From Akebia trifoliata (lineage: Eukaryota > Streptophyta > Magnoliopsida > Ranunculales > Lardizabalaceae), in NCBI GenBank assembly GCA_017979445.1, contig CM030713.1, positions 24,597,163 through 24,661,162 of the forward strand: a stretch of DNA of 64,000 nt, in the 5' to 3' direction. A program made the translations under genes and the position numbers. The notes under the pieces were generated by a model. The model did no database searches. It had not been told where the DNA came from and saw nothing but the letters and a program-made list of their open reading frames with translations. Every line of letters starts with the position of its first letter. Within the stretch, counting starts at the first letter, position 1. Below are positions 24,082-39,000 of the stretch, piece by piece.

Positions 24082-27000
24082 CAACCCCACTCATTTATCC
24101 CTACATAAATTGGGGTAGGGATTTAATTTCTTTGCGAATCTCGAGGAAACTTTTGACTTAATAAATCTTTTCTCTTATCTCCTTTCCAAGAAGATTTCTC
24201 CAACTTTAATGTCCTTGTCCTATTAACATTATGTGATAATACCCCTCCAATTTCCTCCTCTCCCCCTTTTCCAATAATACCACTCCAACTTTATTGTTTT
24301 CCTCTTTTACCCCTTAACCCTAAAGAGGATGATAGCACTGGTAAACTCTAGTGTGTGTGTATATCATATTTCTAGTCTTTTGTGTCTTTGATTCATGGAG
24401 ATCTAATAAGACTTTTTGGCCATCACAAATTAGTATGTGTTTAAAGTTTGTTAAAAGATCAATTCTAACATGCTGAGGACGGCTTTTCGAAGCCTTTATT
24501 TTAGATCAAATTTTCATATGGTTGATAATGGTCTTACTTGGATGCTTTTTATCAATGATTTGATTAGGACAAGGATAATCTTTGTGTGTTTGGTTGTCCA
24601 ACATCATAAGTCAACAAAGGTACCCTAACCAGTGAAAATAGACATGGAATTCTTTATCTACCAAGTGTTTCTATGTGGCTATGTTTATATGTATGAGTTG
24701 GTCTAGGAGGAAAATTTTACAATACACATATAAAACTAGTCTCATGGAGCTAAATTTTGGGATCAAGAAAAATTTCTATATTGCAAGACAAGAGGGAAGA
24801 ACCGGTAAAAAAAAAAAGACGAGAGGGAAGAAGATGAATTATGGAGTAGGAAATCTGGTTTGAGAGTGGGTTAAGCATTTGGGTTACAATAGGGTTACCA
24901 TAAACGTTTAGGATAAATCCAAAAAGGATTTTGGTTGCGGGACTTAATTAAGATGTTTTGCAATTATGGTTTGGGATTTAGCTTTATTGGGTAAAGGAAA
25001 TGATTAAGAGTTGAGGCAAAGGGGTTTTAAGCCAAAAATGTTTTATTGGCCATTTTGAGAGGTTTCAACTAAGGCCCATTGGGTATGTGAAATATGAAGT
25101 TTTGCAGATACGATATTTTAAATAGGTTTAGGGGGGTATAAAATAGGATAAGGTAATATAGGGTAGATTTGAAGAAGTGATTAATGGTATTAAGTGTTTA
25201 TGGTTTAAGAAAGGTTTGATGGGTTCAAAAAAGACAATAGTCCTAGATCAGTTAAGGAGTTGTTGGACTCTTGGTTGGCGTGGGGAGCCTCATTCTTGTT
25301 TTTTAAACGGATTCTTTGGTTCTTGGTTCCATTCGCAATCTGTTGGGGTATCTGGAAAGACCGTAATAGTCGTATATTTGATGGAAAAAACAATTTCTTC
25401 TGTTCTAGAGTTTCTGTTCTCTTGGAGTAAACTATACAAAGAGTTCAAAGGGGTTTTCTTCGAAGACTTTGTCGTGCGTTGGGACATGGTGTGTGCGTTA
25501 CAAGGAGATTGACTCGGGGGGCCATATCTTTGTTTTGTTACCCTTGCTTTTGTTTTTGTTGCTTTCTTTGTCTTATAGCTTCTTTTTCTTTGTGGGTGGT
25601 CATCTCGACCCCTTTATCAATAAATCATCTTTACCGATCAAAAAAAAAAAAGACAATAAAAAGAAAAGATGATAGATTTCTCTTGGAATCATTGCAATGA
25701 TTTCCATGGCATCACCAAGTTGAATGCACCAACATTCAAATAAGAAAAATAGAAACTTGTATAATTTTTTTAATTCCATCAAAGCTCCTTTAAAATAATA
25801 TAAAGATGTCTTTAAATACTAAAAGTCTTCAACAAAACCCGAAAGAACAAAATACCTAAGCTACCTTTTAAAGATAAAAATGGCAGAAAATACTCTAATT
25901 TTATTTTTATCTCTCTTAAATTTTCAACCCTTATAAATTTAATAATGTACTAAAGCTATAAAATTACACCCAAACATCTATAATAAGACCATATACTAAT
26001 AAAGCATAAAATAAGACCTAAATACTTACTCTAGGACTTCTCCTAAATATAAAAATAAATAAAATATAAAATCTAATGATCCAATGATGTCCCTATCAAG
26101 AATGAGTAACAATGATTAGGATGTTAAGATGGATGAGACTAAAAAGGAAAAAAAATTAGAATAAAACAATGGAGAATTTTTTTTAAGAATGGTCCCTATA
26201 AGAGATAACATAAAGGAAAATGGTTTAAGGTGATTTTTACGTACATCAAGAAGATTGACACCGGGTGGTTGTGAAAAGGAGCACTTTGGTGCAGAGTGTT
26301 GAAAGGTGAGGAAGATTGAAAATAACATTGATGGAGGTAGTAAGAAAAAAAATGTGAACATATATGCCCTGGTCTCCAATTAACCCAAGATGAGTGGAGT
26401 AGTGAAATAGGATCAGTATCAACCCCAATATTTAGGATTAAGGTGTAAGATAATATGAGTTAGTGTGTTAAATTGAAGCTTTTTTCATATGGTTGGCAAT
26501 GTTAGGATGAATGATGACCAAGGGTAGGTCAAGTCATTGTATGCTTGGATTGTTCAATTTCCTTTTTACGTGGCCCACTAATAGAGTAAGATCAAGGCAT
26601 AAGAATTTGATCTCCATCTTGCCCACCTTATATTTCACCATTGATTTAAGTTCATATTTGTGATGGTTGCAATTTTTGAATGGGCTTATCTTTTTTCCAG
26701 GACAATCTTCAAAAATCAGCCTTTGATTCATCTTCATGTGGACCCACATTTTTTTTTTTTCACGTTGCACGCTATTGAAAATCTTGGCATGGACAATATA
26801 CATGAATATTCTCTTTTCGACATGTCATGGATTGTTAACCAGTTATTATGTATGTTTTTAATTTGTTATCTTTGCAGGCTCTGGTCAGCATATGGAGTGG
26901 GTGCCGCTTGGTGGTGTAGGAGGTAAAGCTCCCAGAATACGCATTGCTCATCCTACAAGTGTCATCAGATATGAAAGAGCGAAGAAGCGGAGCAGAGCTA

Positions 27001-30000
27001 CTAGGGGAGATTATGCTTGGTTTGTTGGAGATAAGGTGGACGCATGGATACGTGATGGGTAAACATGTTATCATACATATTGAAAATTTGATTATTTATG
27101 AGTGTGCATTTCTTTTTTCCCTTCAATACAATTTTTTGTGTGTAGTATGTGGATAGTGAAAAGGCATTTAATAGGTGCATACCTCCCCTTAGGCTTAAGT
27201 GTTTTCAATGCCCTTTTGAATAAACAGAAGTCACCTTTGTTTTGTCCCAAGAGCCCTCGAGGGGGTATAATTAAGATAGCTAAGAATGTATGTTTGCTAA
27301 TATGTTTGTTGGATTCTCTGGCCTCTCCAATCCCGTAAGCTTTTTCAATACCTTTTTGAATAAGATGTAAGCCTTTATGACTATGTAACCCATGTACGAT
27401 TGGAAAAGGCTCAGCTTATCTTACTAAAAAGAGTGAAACCACACTCCTGGTTTAACCTATTGTACATCAAAAAGAGAAAAAAATGTGGTCCAGATTTCCT
27501 TTTGTGGAACTACATTGCATGTACCCCGTTTGCGTTATACACTTATACATAGTCAACTATAACGTTCTTTCTTGAAATCAGATTTTACAATGTCTATATA
27601 TTCTGAAGAACAATTCGCCATCAGAATATACTAGATCTTGGCGCACAAGTAGTTGGTAAAGGCAAGAGAGCCATTTGATGAAGAATCTAATTGATTCGAG
27701 TGACAAAGACCTTTCTTTACTGGACTTTTCCAATAAGGGTATGGGTAGAATGGGTAGAATAGAATCCAAATTTCCAATAATTTAAATTGCGTTTCAAATA
27801 GAAGAATCTAATTGATGGAGTGACAAAAACCTTTCTTTACTTGACTTTTCTATCTTTTTCCATTAAATAAGGGTATAAGTAGAATAGAATCCAAATTCCA
27901 TTTAAATTGCATTTCAAATAGAAAGCACGGGAGTTACAGAGAGATGTGGAGGAGTTTCCACTGAAATCAACTTATACAAGAAGATCAGGGAGAAGAATTT
28001 TGTTGAAGGATGAAAATTAAAATTGTTTCATGGAATGTAAGGGGTTTGAATGACGATTCGAAAAAGGCAGCAGTTAGCTCTTTTGTGGTTTTGCAGGAAT
28101 CAAAGTTGACATTGGTTGACGATGGCATTATCAGAGATGTGTGGGGAATTCGGGATAAGGGCTGGATGCGCGTACCTTCTATAGGTACTTCAGGAGGGGT
28201 GATTGTAATGTGGAGCAAGAAGCATTTGGAAGTGGATAGTGAGTTAATTGGTGTGTTCTCTATGTCAGTTTTATGTAAGCTTGTGGGGATAATTTTCAGT
28301 GGGTCTTTACGGGGGTGTACGGTTCGACCCGTCTTGGGTAGTGAGTTCAATTTTGGGAAGAATAGGATGATGTAAGTGTCCGCTGGGTTAGTGTCTGGGG
28401 GGAGATTTCAATGTCATTCGTTTTTCTTTCGAGAAGAAGGGTGACTTGAGGCTTAGTACGAGAATGATAGTTTGGTGAGTTTGTGAATTAACATGGTTGG
28501 TTGGATCTCCCGCTGTGTGGAGGGTAGTTTATGTGGTCAAATAGGAAATAAAATCCCGTTCTCAATAAGTTGGATTGCTTTCTGATTTCTTCTGAGTGGG
28601 ATGAAAGGTTTAGTCGTATTTTCCAGGAATCTATTCCTAAGATCATTGTCCCATTTGTTTGTAGGTGGGAGAAGCCACAAGTTGACCAATGCCTTGCCGT
28701 TTTGAAGATGTGGATTTTACATATCCAAGTTTCAAAGATGTGCAAGCATGGTGTGATGAAATGCCTTTTATCGGGAGACCATGGGTGATTTTTTGAAGGG
28801 AGGAAATCGGGTAGTTGGATAGGGAAGGGAGAATTCATAGGGAAGAGTTAAGGGGTCAATTTCAAAAGTAGCGGTTTTGAATGAAATCTCTTGGAAACAA
28901 AAATAAGAGTAAAATGGCTTAAGGAGGGGGGCGACAGCATGAGGTTTTTTCATCAGATGGCTAACTTTCACAGTAAGGTGAATTATATCTCAGGGCTTGA
29001 GGTTATGGGGGAGTGGATAGTGAGGGATGAGGGCATTGCATCCATTGTGGTTGACTTTTATGAAGATTTGTATAAGAAAAAGTTTATGGCGCGACCTTCA
29101 CTTAATAATCTTCAGGTTGACAACATTACAGGGGAGCAACAAGCCTGGCTTGAGAGAAACATTGATGAGGAGGAGATTCGTTATGTGGTTAATGGAATGG
29201 CGGATGACAAGGCTCTTGTTCTAGATGACTTTTCCATGGTCTTTTTCAAGGTGTGTTGGGAGGTAATTAAGCTTGACTTGTTTTTTGTTGGAGAGCTCTT
29301 TATAGATGGGTTTTTGGATCATGGGTTGAATTGTACTTTTGTTGCTTTGATTCCAAAGTAGGGGCAGTTGATATTTTCGATTTGTGGTCAATTAGTCTTT
29401 GTTGGGGCGTTGTACAAGATTTTGTCTAAAGTTTTAGTGGCTAGAATGAAAAAGTGTTGCATAGTGTGATTGATCCATTTCAAGGGGCCTTTGTTGTAGG
29501 TCTGCAAATTCTTAATGGAGTTTAAATTGCTAACACGTGTATAGATTCAAGAAGAAAAACAAAGGAGCTGGGGCTTGTGTGCAAAATTGATTTGGAAAAA
29601 GGCTTATGACCATGTAAGTTGGTCCTTCCTCGAGTGCTTATTGGGGAGAATGAGGTTTGGAGAAAAATGGATTAAATGGGTAATGAAATGTGTTTCTTTG
29701 TCTTTGTTCTCAATTTTGCCAGAAGGTTACTTTAAGAACTCGAGAGTTGAGACAAGGTGACCCACTCATCGAAAGAAATCGTCGTATTTATTCCTTGTAG
29801 TCATGGAAACTCTTAGTAGAATGTTGTCGTGAGTGGTTTCTATTGATGAATTGTCAAACTTCCGTGCAGGTATCCATGGTCATATGATCTCTCACTTACG
29901 GATGATACACTTATTTTTTTGGATTACTCGACATGCATTTGAGACTTTTGAGTGGGATTATTGGTTGTTTTGAGGCAGTTTATGAGATTCCAGTCAATTT

Positions 30001-33000
30001 GAACACGAGAAAATTTTTGGGGTAAATATGGTTCAATGGATGGATTTGCTTGCGCTTCAATTGGGGTTTTAGGTGGGAACTTTGCCTTTATTATATTTAG
30101 GTTCTCCCCTTAGGTGTGACATATGAAAGGAAATTTGGTGTCACATCCTAAAAACTCAACCCGAATCCTCATGATTTCTAAGTTGAATTCAGAGGCATGA
30201 TATATAATTCATATCATGATAATCAATATATAAATGTAAATGGCTAATAAATAACTCTATGTTATACCTGATCATTGCCCAACAAAACAGATGTGTCCTC
30301 AAACATCAGTACACTTGACATGTATACATAAAATAGTAACGACATACTACTGTGTTCATAATTACATAAGAAAACGATAGTGGAAGATTTAAACCTAACT
30401 CTAGTTCAAGACTCATTAGTAGTACCCATGCTCCTATCATGAAAGCTTGGATTGGTCATCTATGAAGTCCTGGTATCGAGCTTCCTCGGAAGGATCACCT
30501 AAACTAGGTGCGCTTGAAATTTGTGATGTCGTAGAGGTGAGTAATAGGGGAGTTACCTAGTAGGGTACTCTTACAATTCTAAATAATAGCACCTTACATG
30601 CAGTTTAAACATACTAGGAATTCGTAAATCATGCATGTTTGATATTCAACACATAATTGAAAATAATTAAATATCGATATCATAAAACTTAGTAGGAAAT
30701 TGAAATACAATTAAAGATCTGAAAAAAACTGATCATAATATAACATCAAATAATAGAGTACTATAATAGAGAGTTGAGGGTTACGACTGATGTAAACATC
30801 TAAGTCAAGATACGATTATTCCAATACTTCACTAGTGTGGAATTTCACAGTTAGTTCTTGATTTTATAGTCAACCTCTGCCACAATTTGGGTAACTATTT
30901 TCCAGCTTAGGTTGGTCGTTGACCAATGCCTTAAGAAATGGGCTAAATCAATTAGGTCATTCTTTTTTGACTACTTTAGACTATTAATGATTATTAATTA
31001 GCCATCTTCATCTATAACAATTTGGTGTGCATGTGATCTTCGATAATCTTTATCAATTATACAACTATCTACATCTTGTTCTTTATTAAAGATAAAAAGG
31101 ATATTCCCGGGTTCCTGTTGTGATGTATGAATCCCATAATACATAAGAACTCAAATGATGCAACTGTTATCTTAGAATAATACATTGTTCTAGAAATATC
31201 ACATGTTATTTTTTATAGGTTTTCACAATCTCTTTAATAAATCACTAAAATACTACATATAGGTATTTGTTTTCTTTTCAAATGTATTGGAAGTAAAACA
31301 TACACGTGTCTTAAATACTTAGTCCACTCTTAAATATACAGCCTCATCTCTCTTTTCTTTTTCTTTATTTCGTGTCTTATACGACAATTAACCGAAGTAT
31401 CTCTCATTTGTGCCTTACTCGACATAAGCCGAAGCATTTATCTCATTCGTGTCTTACATAGTCTATGATTGAAGCATCACCTTCTCTTCTCTTTCTTTCG
31501 TGTCTTATACAACATACGTTGAAGCATCTCACCAATTGGGTATTTAAAAAAACACGACAATCAATTGAGAACTCGTTCTCATATTTTATTTAAACTCGTT
31601 CTCATATTTTATTTAAATAAAATACTTTTTTTACCTAACTTTTTGATTAAAAATAATTCTTGGAAATCTATAACTAAAAAGATTAAAGTGAATTGTTCAC
31701 TAGTTTAATTCATTCAAAATCATGCATATCTTTAATTTATGATAATTTTATCATATACAAAGTGGGTAAAAAAATAGTAAGGTCTTATTCAAAATAAACT
31801 CAGTACTTGTATTTTTTTAACTACTAGAACATATATAAAATATGAACAAAATATTTGAATCATATGTAAAAACAACAACTTATGTAGTTGCTGTATTTTC
31901 TTTTTTGGTAAGTACAAAATCTATAAATTCTATGTAAAAACAACTTGTATAGTAGCTATATTTTCCTTTAATAACATGTACAAAATATGCATAAAACATG
32001 TATAAAGTACGTACAAAGTAACAAACGTTTTGTTCATTCAATCTAGCATACATAAGTGTAAAAATAACGTGATAGTCATACGAAAACAACAATTTTGTAA
32101 TTATATCATAAGAGAAACAACTTATAATTATATAATGATTTTAATAAAACAACTTATAAATGTAATAATTTTAATGAATACCAAACACATGAATAAAACA
32201 TGTAGGAAAGACATGTATAAACATCCTCCTGACTAGTTATTCCATTTACTATATTTATAAGCATTCATGTTGTGTAAATATTGTGCAAAAATAACTTTCA
32301 TAGTTGCTGTATTTTATTTTTAGCATGTATAAAGTACATATAAATATGTATATAGCAACTACAAGCATGAAATAAACTCTTTTTAAACAAAACAACAATT
32401 ATGAGTATGCATTAAGCTCATAAAAACAACAATATAAGTATATATAAAACATATGCATGTTGTTGAAAATAATTACAAAACAATTTTTTTTTAAAATTAC
32501 CAAATCAGAAATATTTTAGAACTACAAAATAAATTCTGTTTTACAACTACAAAATCAGAAATATTTTTCTTAAATATTATTAAGACTATCATAAAGAAAA
32601 TATAAGAGCCTACTGCTTTCTTTCTTCTTTCTTTTCTCTTTCTTTTTCTCATTTCTTTCAATGTGAAGAAGAGCTGAAGAAGAGTTCTTAAAAAGACTTA
32701 AGGATAAACATTTGCTATCTCTACTTTGATGGTTTAGTCATATAACAAAGTTAAACCAAAAAGCTATCTTATCTCAAAGTAAAAATAAATATCTACATTC
32801 AATTAATTTGATTCCTAGACTTGATTTACTTGACTTGACGCAGTCAATATTGGTTGACTTGAGTCAACAATGGTTGACTTGGTTAATATTTGTTTTTTGG
32901 ACATTATATTTGGGATCCGGTGTTGGAAAGGATGGGGAGGAGGCTGAGTCGTTGGAAGGCGTAGTACTTGTTGAAAGGGGATTAGATAACTCTTTTAAAA

Positions 33001-36000
33001 GTATGTTGGCTAGTATCCCTAATTATTACTTATCCATGTTCTCTTTACCTCTTAATGTGGAGTTAAGGATGAGTATTATTTGTAGGAGCTTTTTCTGGCA
33101 TGATAAAGAAAACAAAAGAAAATATCATATGGTGAGTTGCAAGAATATGTGCTTGCCTAAGAGTTGAGGTAGCCTGGGTTTTAGAAGTGTTGGTGAGATT
33201 AACTCGACATTGTTGGCAAAATGGCTTTAGCTTTTTTGGTGAGGAGGATGATAGTTTATGGAGGGATGTGGTAGCAAATATTATGGGGTGAAAGAGTTCG
33301 AATGGGAGTGTGGGATTGCAAAGGATGCTTTCGGGTGTGGAGTTTGGAAAGATAGTGTCAAGAGAAGCCCTCTTTTCTGTAGGAAAGTGAAACAGAAATT
33401 AGGGAGGGGAAGTAGAGTTCGTTTTTGGGAAGACATGGTGTGGGGATGTGCCTTTGTTGGAGCTATTCCCAGATCTATATGGTCTATCGACCAAATATGG
33501 GAAGTAATTAGAGTGGGAAGTCTTTTGGAGTTACTTGAAACGAAGGTGGTTGGTGTTAACTTTTTGAGGATTGTAGATTATGGGGTGGTACAAGAAACGT
33601 CTCCATTCATTTGGGGTACAAAGGTTCCTTTGAAGGTTTCTCTGTTTGTGTGATTAGTTGCTTTGGGTAGAGTAACCATCTTGGATCAATTGATTAGAAG
33701 AGGGTTCCAAATGCCAAATTGTTGTTTGTTGTGCCTCAAAGATGGAGAGACAGTGGATCGTTTGTTATTGCATTTTGTTGGCACCCGCCATGTGTGGTCT
33801 CATTTTTTTGGTATGTTCGGGTTGGTTGGGTGTTTTCTAAGTTCAATCAAGGAGCTTTTTGCTTCTTGGATGTGCTGGGGTTCTTCCTTTAGAGTTGCGA
33901 AGTGTATCCTTTGGAGCGTACTTCAATTCTCCATTTGTTGGGGGGTTTCAAAGGAGCGGAATAGACGAACTTTTGAGGGTAAAAAGTGCAATCTGCAAGA
34001 TCTTAGCTTAGACATTTTGGGTGTGTTGTTATTTAGGGGACAAGCTTTTAAAGAGTTCAAGGGAACTTTTTTTTTTTTGAGGACTTTGTAGCTTGTTGGG
34101 AGAATATTTGTAATCTAGAACCTTCTTAGGGGTTTTTTCATTCGCTCTTTTGATAAGTTTTTGTAATTTAGGAACCTTCTCGTCCCCATTTATCAATAAA
34201 ATTATCAACATATCAAAAAAAAAATAATTGCTTTTCAAAGCTAAGTTCTACGAGACACTCCTTCACCTTCCACCAAAACAATCTCTAATTAACCAACCTA
34301 TCTTATTAACCTGAAAGGATTGCCTCCAAAAGTAGCACCCCTGCACCACAATCCTCCCAAAATGAAGCATAGTCGCGGTCACCCTTCTAAATTTATTACT
34401 CATATTCCAGATTCCTTTCCACAAAATTTCCTCATAAAATGATCTGACGACACGACTTTGCAATCCCTCATAGAGCAGTTGTACTTTCACTTTATCACTT
34501 ACCTTTGTAGAGTGTTCACCTCTTGTTAAATTTCCATAGCCACTTACTCACCCAGGAGTGAAAAATTATTTTTTTGTGATAATGATTTTTATTCAAACTC
34601 TTAATAGTCTTATGAATTATGTGTAAATAAATAATTAATAAATTGACTAGGCTATGCTGTGGCTTTTTGGGGAGTATGCTGCGAGAAGGGAAGGAATGAA
34701 GTGGTTCCTAGCAACAACTGGTGGTTATCTCCACGACATTTGTGGATGTCTTGTATGTGGGCAATTTTAATGAGAACCAGGAGTTGGGATCACGAAGGTT
34801 AATTGGACCTCATAAAGAGTGGCTGTGTTGGTGGCAACCAATGAATCAATATGCCCAGTGAATGATACTGATGTAGTGTAATGAGTAGTAACAACTGTGA
34901 CAGAAATAAGGAGGCTTGTTGTATGAAGCAACAAATGAGTAGCGACCATGCAGTGTGCTGTGTGCCAAATGAAATAGTTGTTGCTAATACTAGTGAATAA
35001 CTAATAATTAGTTCAATGAATATAGGTAGTGGTCGTGGGAGACTTGATGATATGAGACATCTTTGTCGGAACTCACTATCTTCTCTGAAACATACAATGT
35101 GGTTTGTGGTTTGTGTTTTGGATTGCATGCCTCAAGCATAAGAAAGTGAAAATTAGCTTAAGTGAAGGTGAAAATCATAAAAAATAAGATCATAAGCTTT
35201 TCCTTGAAGGACATTTGTTCTGAGTAAATGGAGCTTAATAAGGAAAGAATGGCCAAGTACCAAAAAAGGGGCAAGGGTATGTAAGTGTATGAAAATGCAA
35301 GAAAAGGAAAGAAAGATCCTTATCACTATTATGAAATCCGAGTTAATCGAGAAAGTTGTGTAGCGTAATGCTATGTATTCATAGCCTAATTCAGTGTGCA
35401 GGCTATGAATGTTCTGCTGAGAGTGAAGAGTTGTTGGGTGTAGAATGTTTGTGAAGTCCACCAGAATGTGGCATCCGATAAACGTAATACAAGTATGAAA
35501 CCAACATGATATTGGAATCAGTTTGGATGAGGAGTGTACCATTTTATGGAACTAGATTTGGAGTGAGCATATATGTATGTATGTGTGCATGTTTGTCTGG
35601 ACATGCATGTATGTATTTGAATCAAACTTCTGAAACATGAAAGTAGTAGTTAATTACCCTCATTCCTTTGTTGCTAACATGCCATATCTGAAGCACATGA
35701 CTAATGAAGAAATTCTTCCACTGTTACTCTTTAGCCACATTTACACTGATCATGCATTAATATTGTTGAACACAATTATTTTTTGTTATTTATAAGCTTG
35801 TCTCATTTGTACTACTTGTTTTAATTTTTAGCTGGTGGGAAGGAATTATAACAGAGAAGAGCATTGAAGATGAAACAAATTTGACAGTTCATTTTCCAGG
35901 TATGCATGATCAATCTTTCTATATCAAGGACATGACTTGCACACATAAAAATGTTAACTAATCAACTACTCCAAAAGACCATGTGGGAGAGAGGGAGAAC

Positions 36001-39000
36001 TATGAATATGAAGGCTCACAGAGCTTAACTGGGGTATGAGACACCTGAAAGTGGAGTAAAATATACACTCAACACTCCCCCTCCCCCGTAGGGATGGAAT
36101 GAATCGAACCCGTGACCCATACGAATTAGCACTCTTATACCATGTTAACCAATCAACTACTCCAAAAGACCAATCTGTTGGAGAGAGGGAGAACTATGAA
36201 TATGAGAGGGTCACGGGAGTTAACTGGGGTATGAGACACCCGAGAGTGGAGGAAAATATACTCTCAACAAAAAGGTGTCTACACATGACTGGTATATGGT
36301 TTTTGAGAAAGATTATTAAATATTTCCCCTTGAATTTGTATGCAGCTCAACGAGATACGTCAGTTGTTAGAGCTTGGAATCTTCGGCCATCTCGTATTTG
36401 GGAGGATGGACAATGGGTGGAATGGTCCCGTTCAAGTGGAAATAATTGCTTTGTCGACGAGGTCTGAACGTTTATTGACAATATTTTTTTCTACTTGGTA
36501 ACATTTATGCTTGATGTGTATTTTTGTTAAAACTTCCTGAACTTGTTTTTATTGAATCTCATATATGTCGACATTTAGGGTGATAGTCCGCAGGAAAAGC
36601 CACCGAAGAAGAGCAGGCATGGGCCTGCTATTGATCTTGCAGTTGAAGCATGCGGGAAGGATAAGATGTCAGTACATATGGGTATGGAGGAATCTGAGAA
36701 AAATGATGCATCGGGGCCACTGACATTGTCCGCAAATGAAAAAAATTTCACTGTTGGGAAGAACATCAAAGACGAAAAAAAGTCTGATACACTCAGAACG
36801 AAGCAGACTGGACTTCAGAAAGAAGGTTCGAGAGTTATTTTCGGTGTTCCTAAACCTGGAAAGAAAAAGAAATTCATGGAAGTCAGCAAACATTATAATG
36901 GAGATAATGGCAGTAAGATAAGTGAAGGGAATGATTCAGTTAAATTCGCAAAGTACTTGATACCTCAAGAATCAGCTCCCCGTGGATGGAAAAATACTTC
37001 TAAAGCTGTTTCTAAGGGAAAACAAGTAGCTGATTGTAAACCCAAGGAGCTCAAGTCAGGATTGACCAAAAGCATTCTGACCAGAAGAACCATACCTGAG
37101 AATAATGGCTCTTCAAACTCTGTTGTCTCTGCTTCTAATCGTGGTAGTGTGCAAGATAATTTTCTGAATGCTAAAACCTCTGTTAGCCATGATGAAAACA
37201 TGTCAGAAAAGCAAAACCTGCAAGAAATGGGTTATGTTTCTAATGTTCGCAAAATAACCGAGGGCCACCCAGCATCGTTTGCAGCTGAATTCGGGAGTAA
37301 AGGAAACACTGCACCTTCAGGTGAGAAGTTGGGTAGACATGTTGAAAAAGAAACAGGTAATGATGATAATAGTGGAAGATCAATGCTAGATGCAGTTGAG
37401 CCGAGACGATCTAATCGCAGAATTCAGCCAACATCGAGGGTAAGTCTTGTGATCTTTAGATGTTTTCTGTATTATAGTACACATTTTCTTAGTGAGGTAT
37501 TCTTGCAGGTTGGGGTTGAATGGGTTAGGTTCTGGCCGGATATGAGCACATCCAGATCTGATTTTGTATTTGGATCTGGATCCAAATCTGATTCGGATCC
37601 TATTAGCTAAAATCATATCTGAATCCATTTTTCACTAAATCCAAATCAGGATCCAACCTGAGCCAATTGCTTGATTCGGGTTGGTCGGCTTGGATAATTT
37701 TGGGTCATTGAACACTTAGGTGCTGTTTGTTAAACTGAAAAAAATAAGTGCTGAATAGCATTAAGCGCTGAAATTTATAAGCGCTGAATTTAAGTGCTGA
37801 AAAAGTTGTTTGTTTAAATGCTGAATCATGTTTGTTACACATTGCTGAAACTGATAAATTGTCTTTGTTACCCTTACAATCATATTATACATTGTTTACA
37901 TGTTTCAAATGCTTATTTATTATCAAACACAATAAAATATATTATTTCTTATAAAATTAAAATACAATTTATTTTTAAATAATAAATAATACTCAAATAA
38001 TATTCACTTTATAAATAATAATTTCTATTTATAAAAATCCACAAATTTCAAATTAAAAATAATAATGTCATACAAGCCACCAAAATTTGAAATCAACTTT
38101 AAAAGAACTTAATTTTGGATGAATAATTTTCGATGGAAATGAAGGACGTGTAATTATAAAAGCACCCTATGAATTAATAAGGACAACCCACATTATAGCC
38201 ATTTTTTGTTTTGTTTTATATGGGTTAAAATTTTTGGAATGAGCAAATTTTTAGTGAGGATGGTCTATATGGTCTAGAGATCATCCTCACCAAAAATCAG
38301 TCTATTTTGAAACTTCTAACTCGTTAAAAGTAGTTTTTTTTTTTTTTTAAAGGGACAATTTACGGTTCTTGAACTTGTTTTGATAGGGTTAGAAGTTTCA
38401 AGATGTGCTGATTTTTTGTGAAGATGATCTCCTCATTGTAGAGATCATCCTCACCAAAAATCAACTCATTCCAAAAATTTTAACCCATATAAGACAAAAT
38501 AATTTAGTTATGGTGTGGGTTTATTAATTTGTGAGGTGTTTATATACTTATCATGGGATATAAGAGGTAATATCCTTTAAAGAATAAGGGCATACTTGTC
38601 CATGTTCAAAAAAACAAAAGGCATACTTGTCCGTGTTCAAAAAAGCGAAGTGCTTACCGCTTCAGCACTTTTTTTCAGCATCAAAATAGTGCTGAATTTT
38701 TTTCACTTATTTTCAGCAATAAGCACGAGTAAACAAACGCGCTATTTTGACAAAAGTGCTGAATTTAATTTTTTTCAACAATAAGCACTGAAATATAGCG
38801 CAAACAAACACCACCTTATTGTTATTATTATTTTTTTGTTATATTTCTTTTCTAATTGCTTTACTATTTTTTCCTTATTTCTTGGGGTATTTAGAACAAC
38901 TCCCTGTAAAATTGATGATATTAGGTTTACCCCTTGCAAAATGCAAGATTAAGTTTACCCCCTTTGATCGTAAGTCAACGTTACGTTTTTTTTTGTTGAT

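Larger units (their letters stand above)
23716..26877 (+). other. Intron with repeats
   Basis: From the donor GAAG|GTAAGCC to the acceptor TTTGCAG|GCTCTGG. It contains a short AT tract near 23790, an (ATA)n microsatellite at 24026-24080, the LINE 3' fragment, and AT-rich sequence of no clear identity. Confidence 0.7.
23607..27058 (+). other. Exons encoding the first Agenet module and linker
   Basis: Exons 23607-23715 (phase 0 to 1) and 26878-27058 (to phase 2). With the preceding EGSLVE they read VLSEDEGLIGVWFSAKVL ... KAYICYTDL, the Agenet/Tudor core of beta strands with conserved W. Then follow HMEWVPL, IRIAHP and GDKVDAWIRDG, where the second module starts. They are separated by a 3162-bp intron. 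Confidence 0.88.

Noticed and set aside
27585..27769. Minus-strand 63-aa frame near the 122-bp tandem repeat
   Set aside because: Spurious frame within repetitive intronic sequence.
34263..34490. Minus-strand 75-aa frame beginning KVQLLYEGLQSRVVRS
   Set aside because: It could be retroelement ORF1 debris, but I cannot match it to a family or find flanking support.
35153..35542. Minus-strand 129-aa frame rich in I, L and H
   Set aside because: Unusual composition, no family, and located inside an intron.
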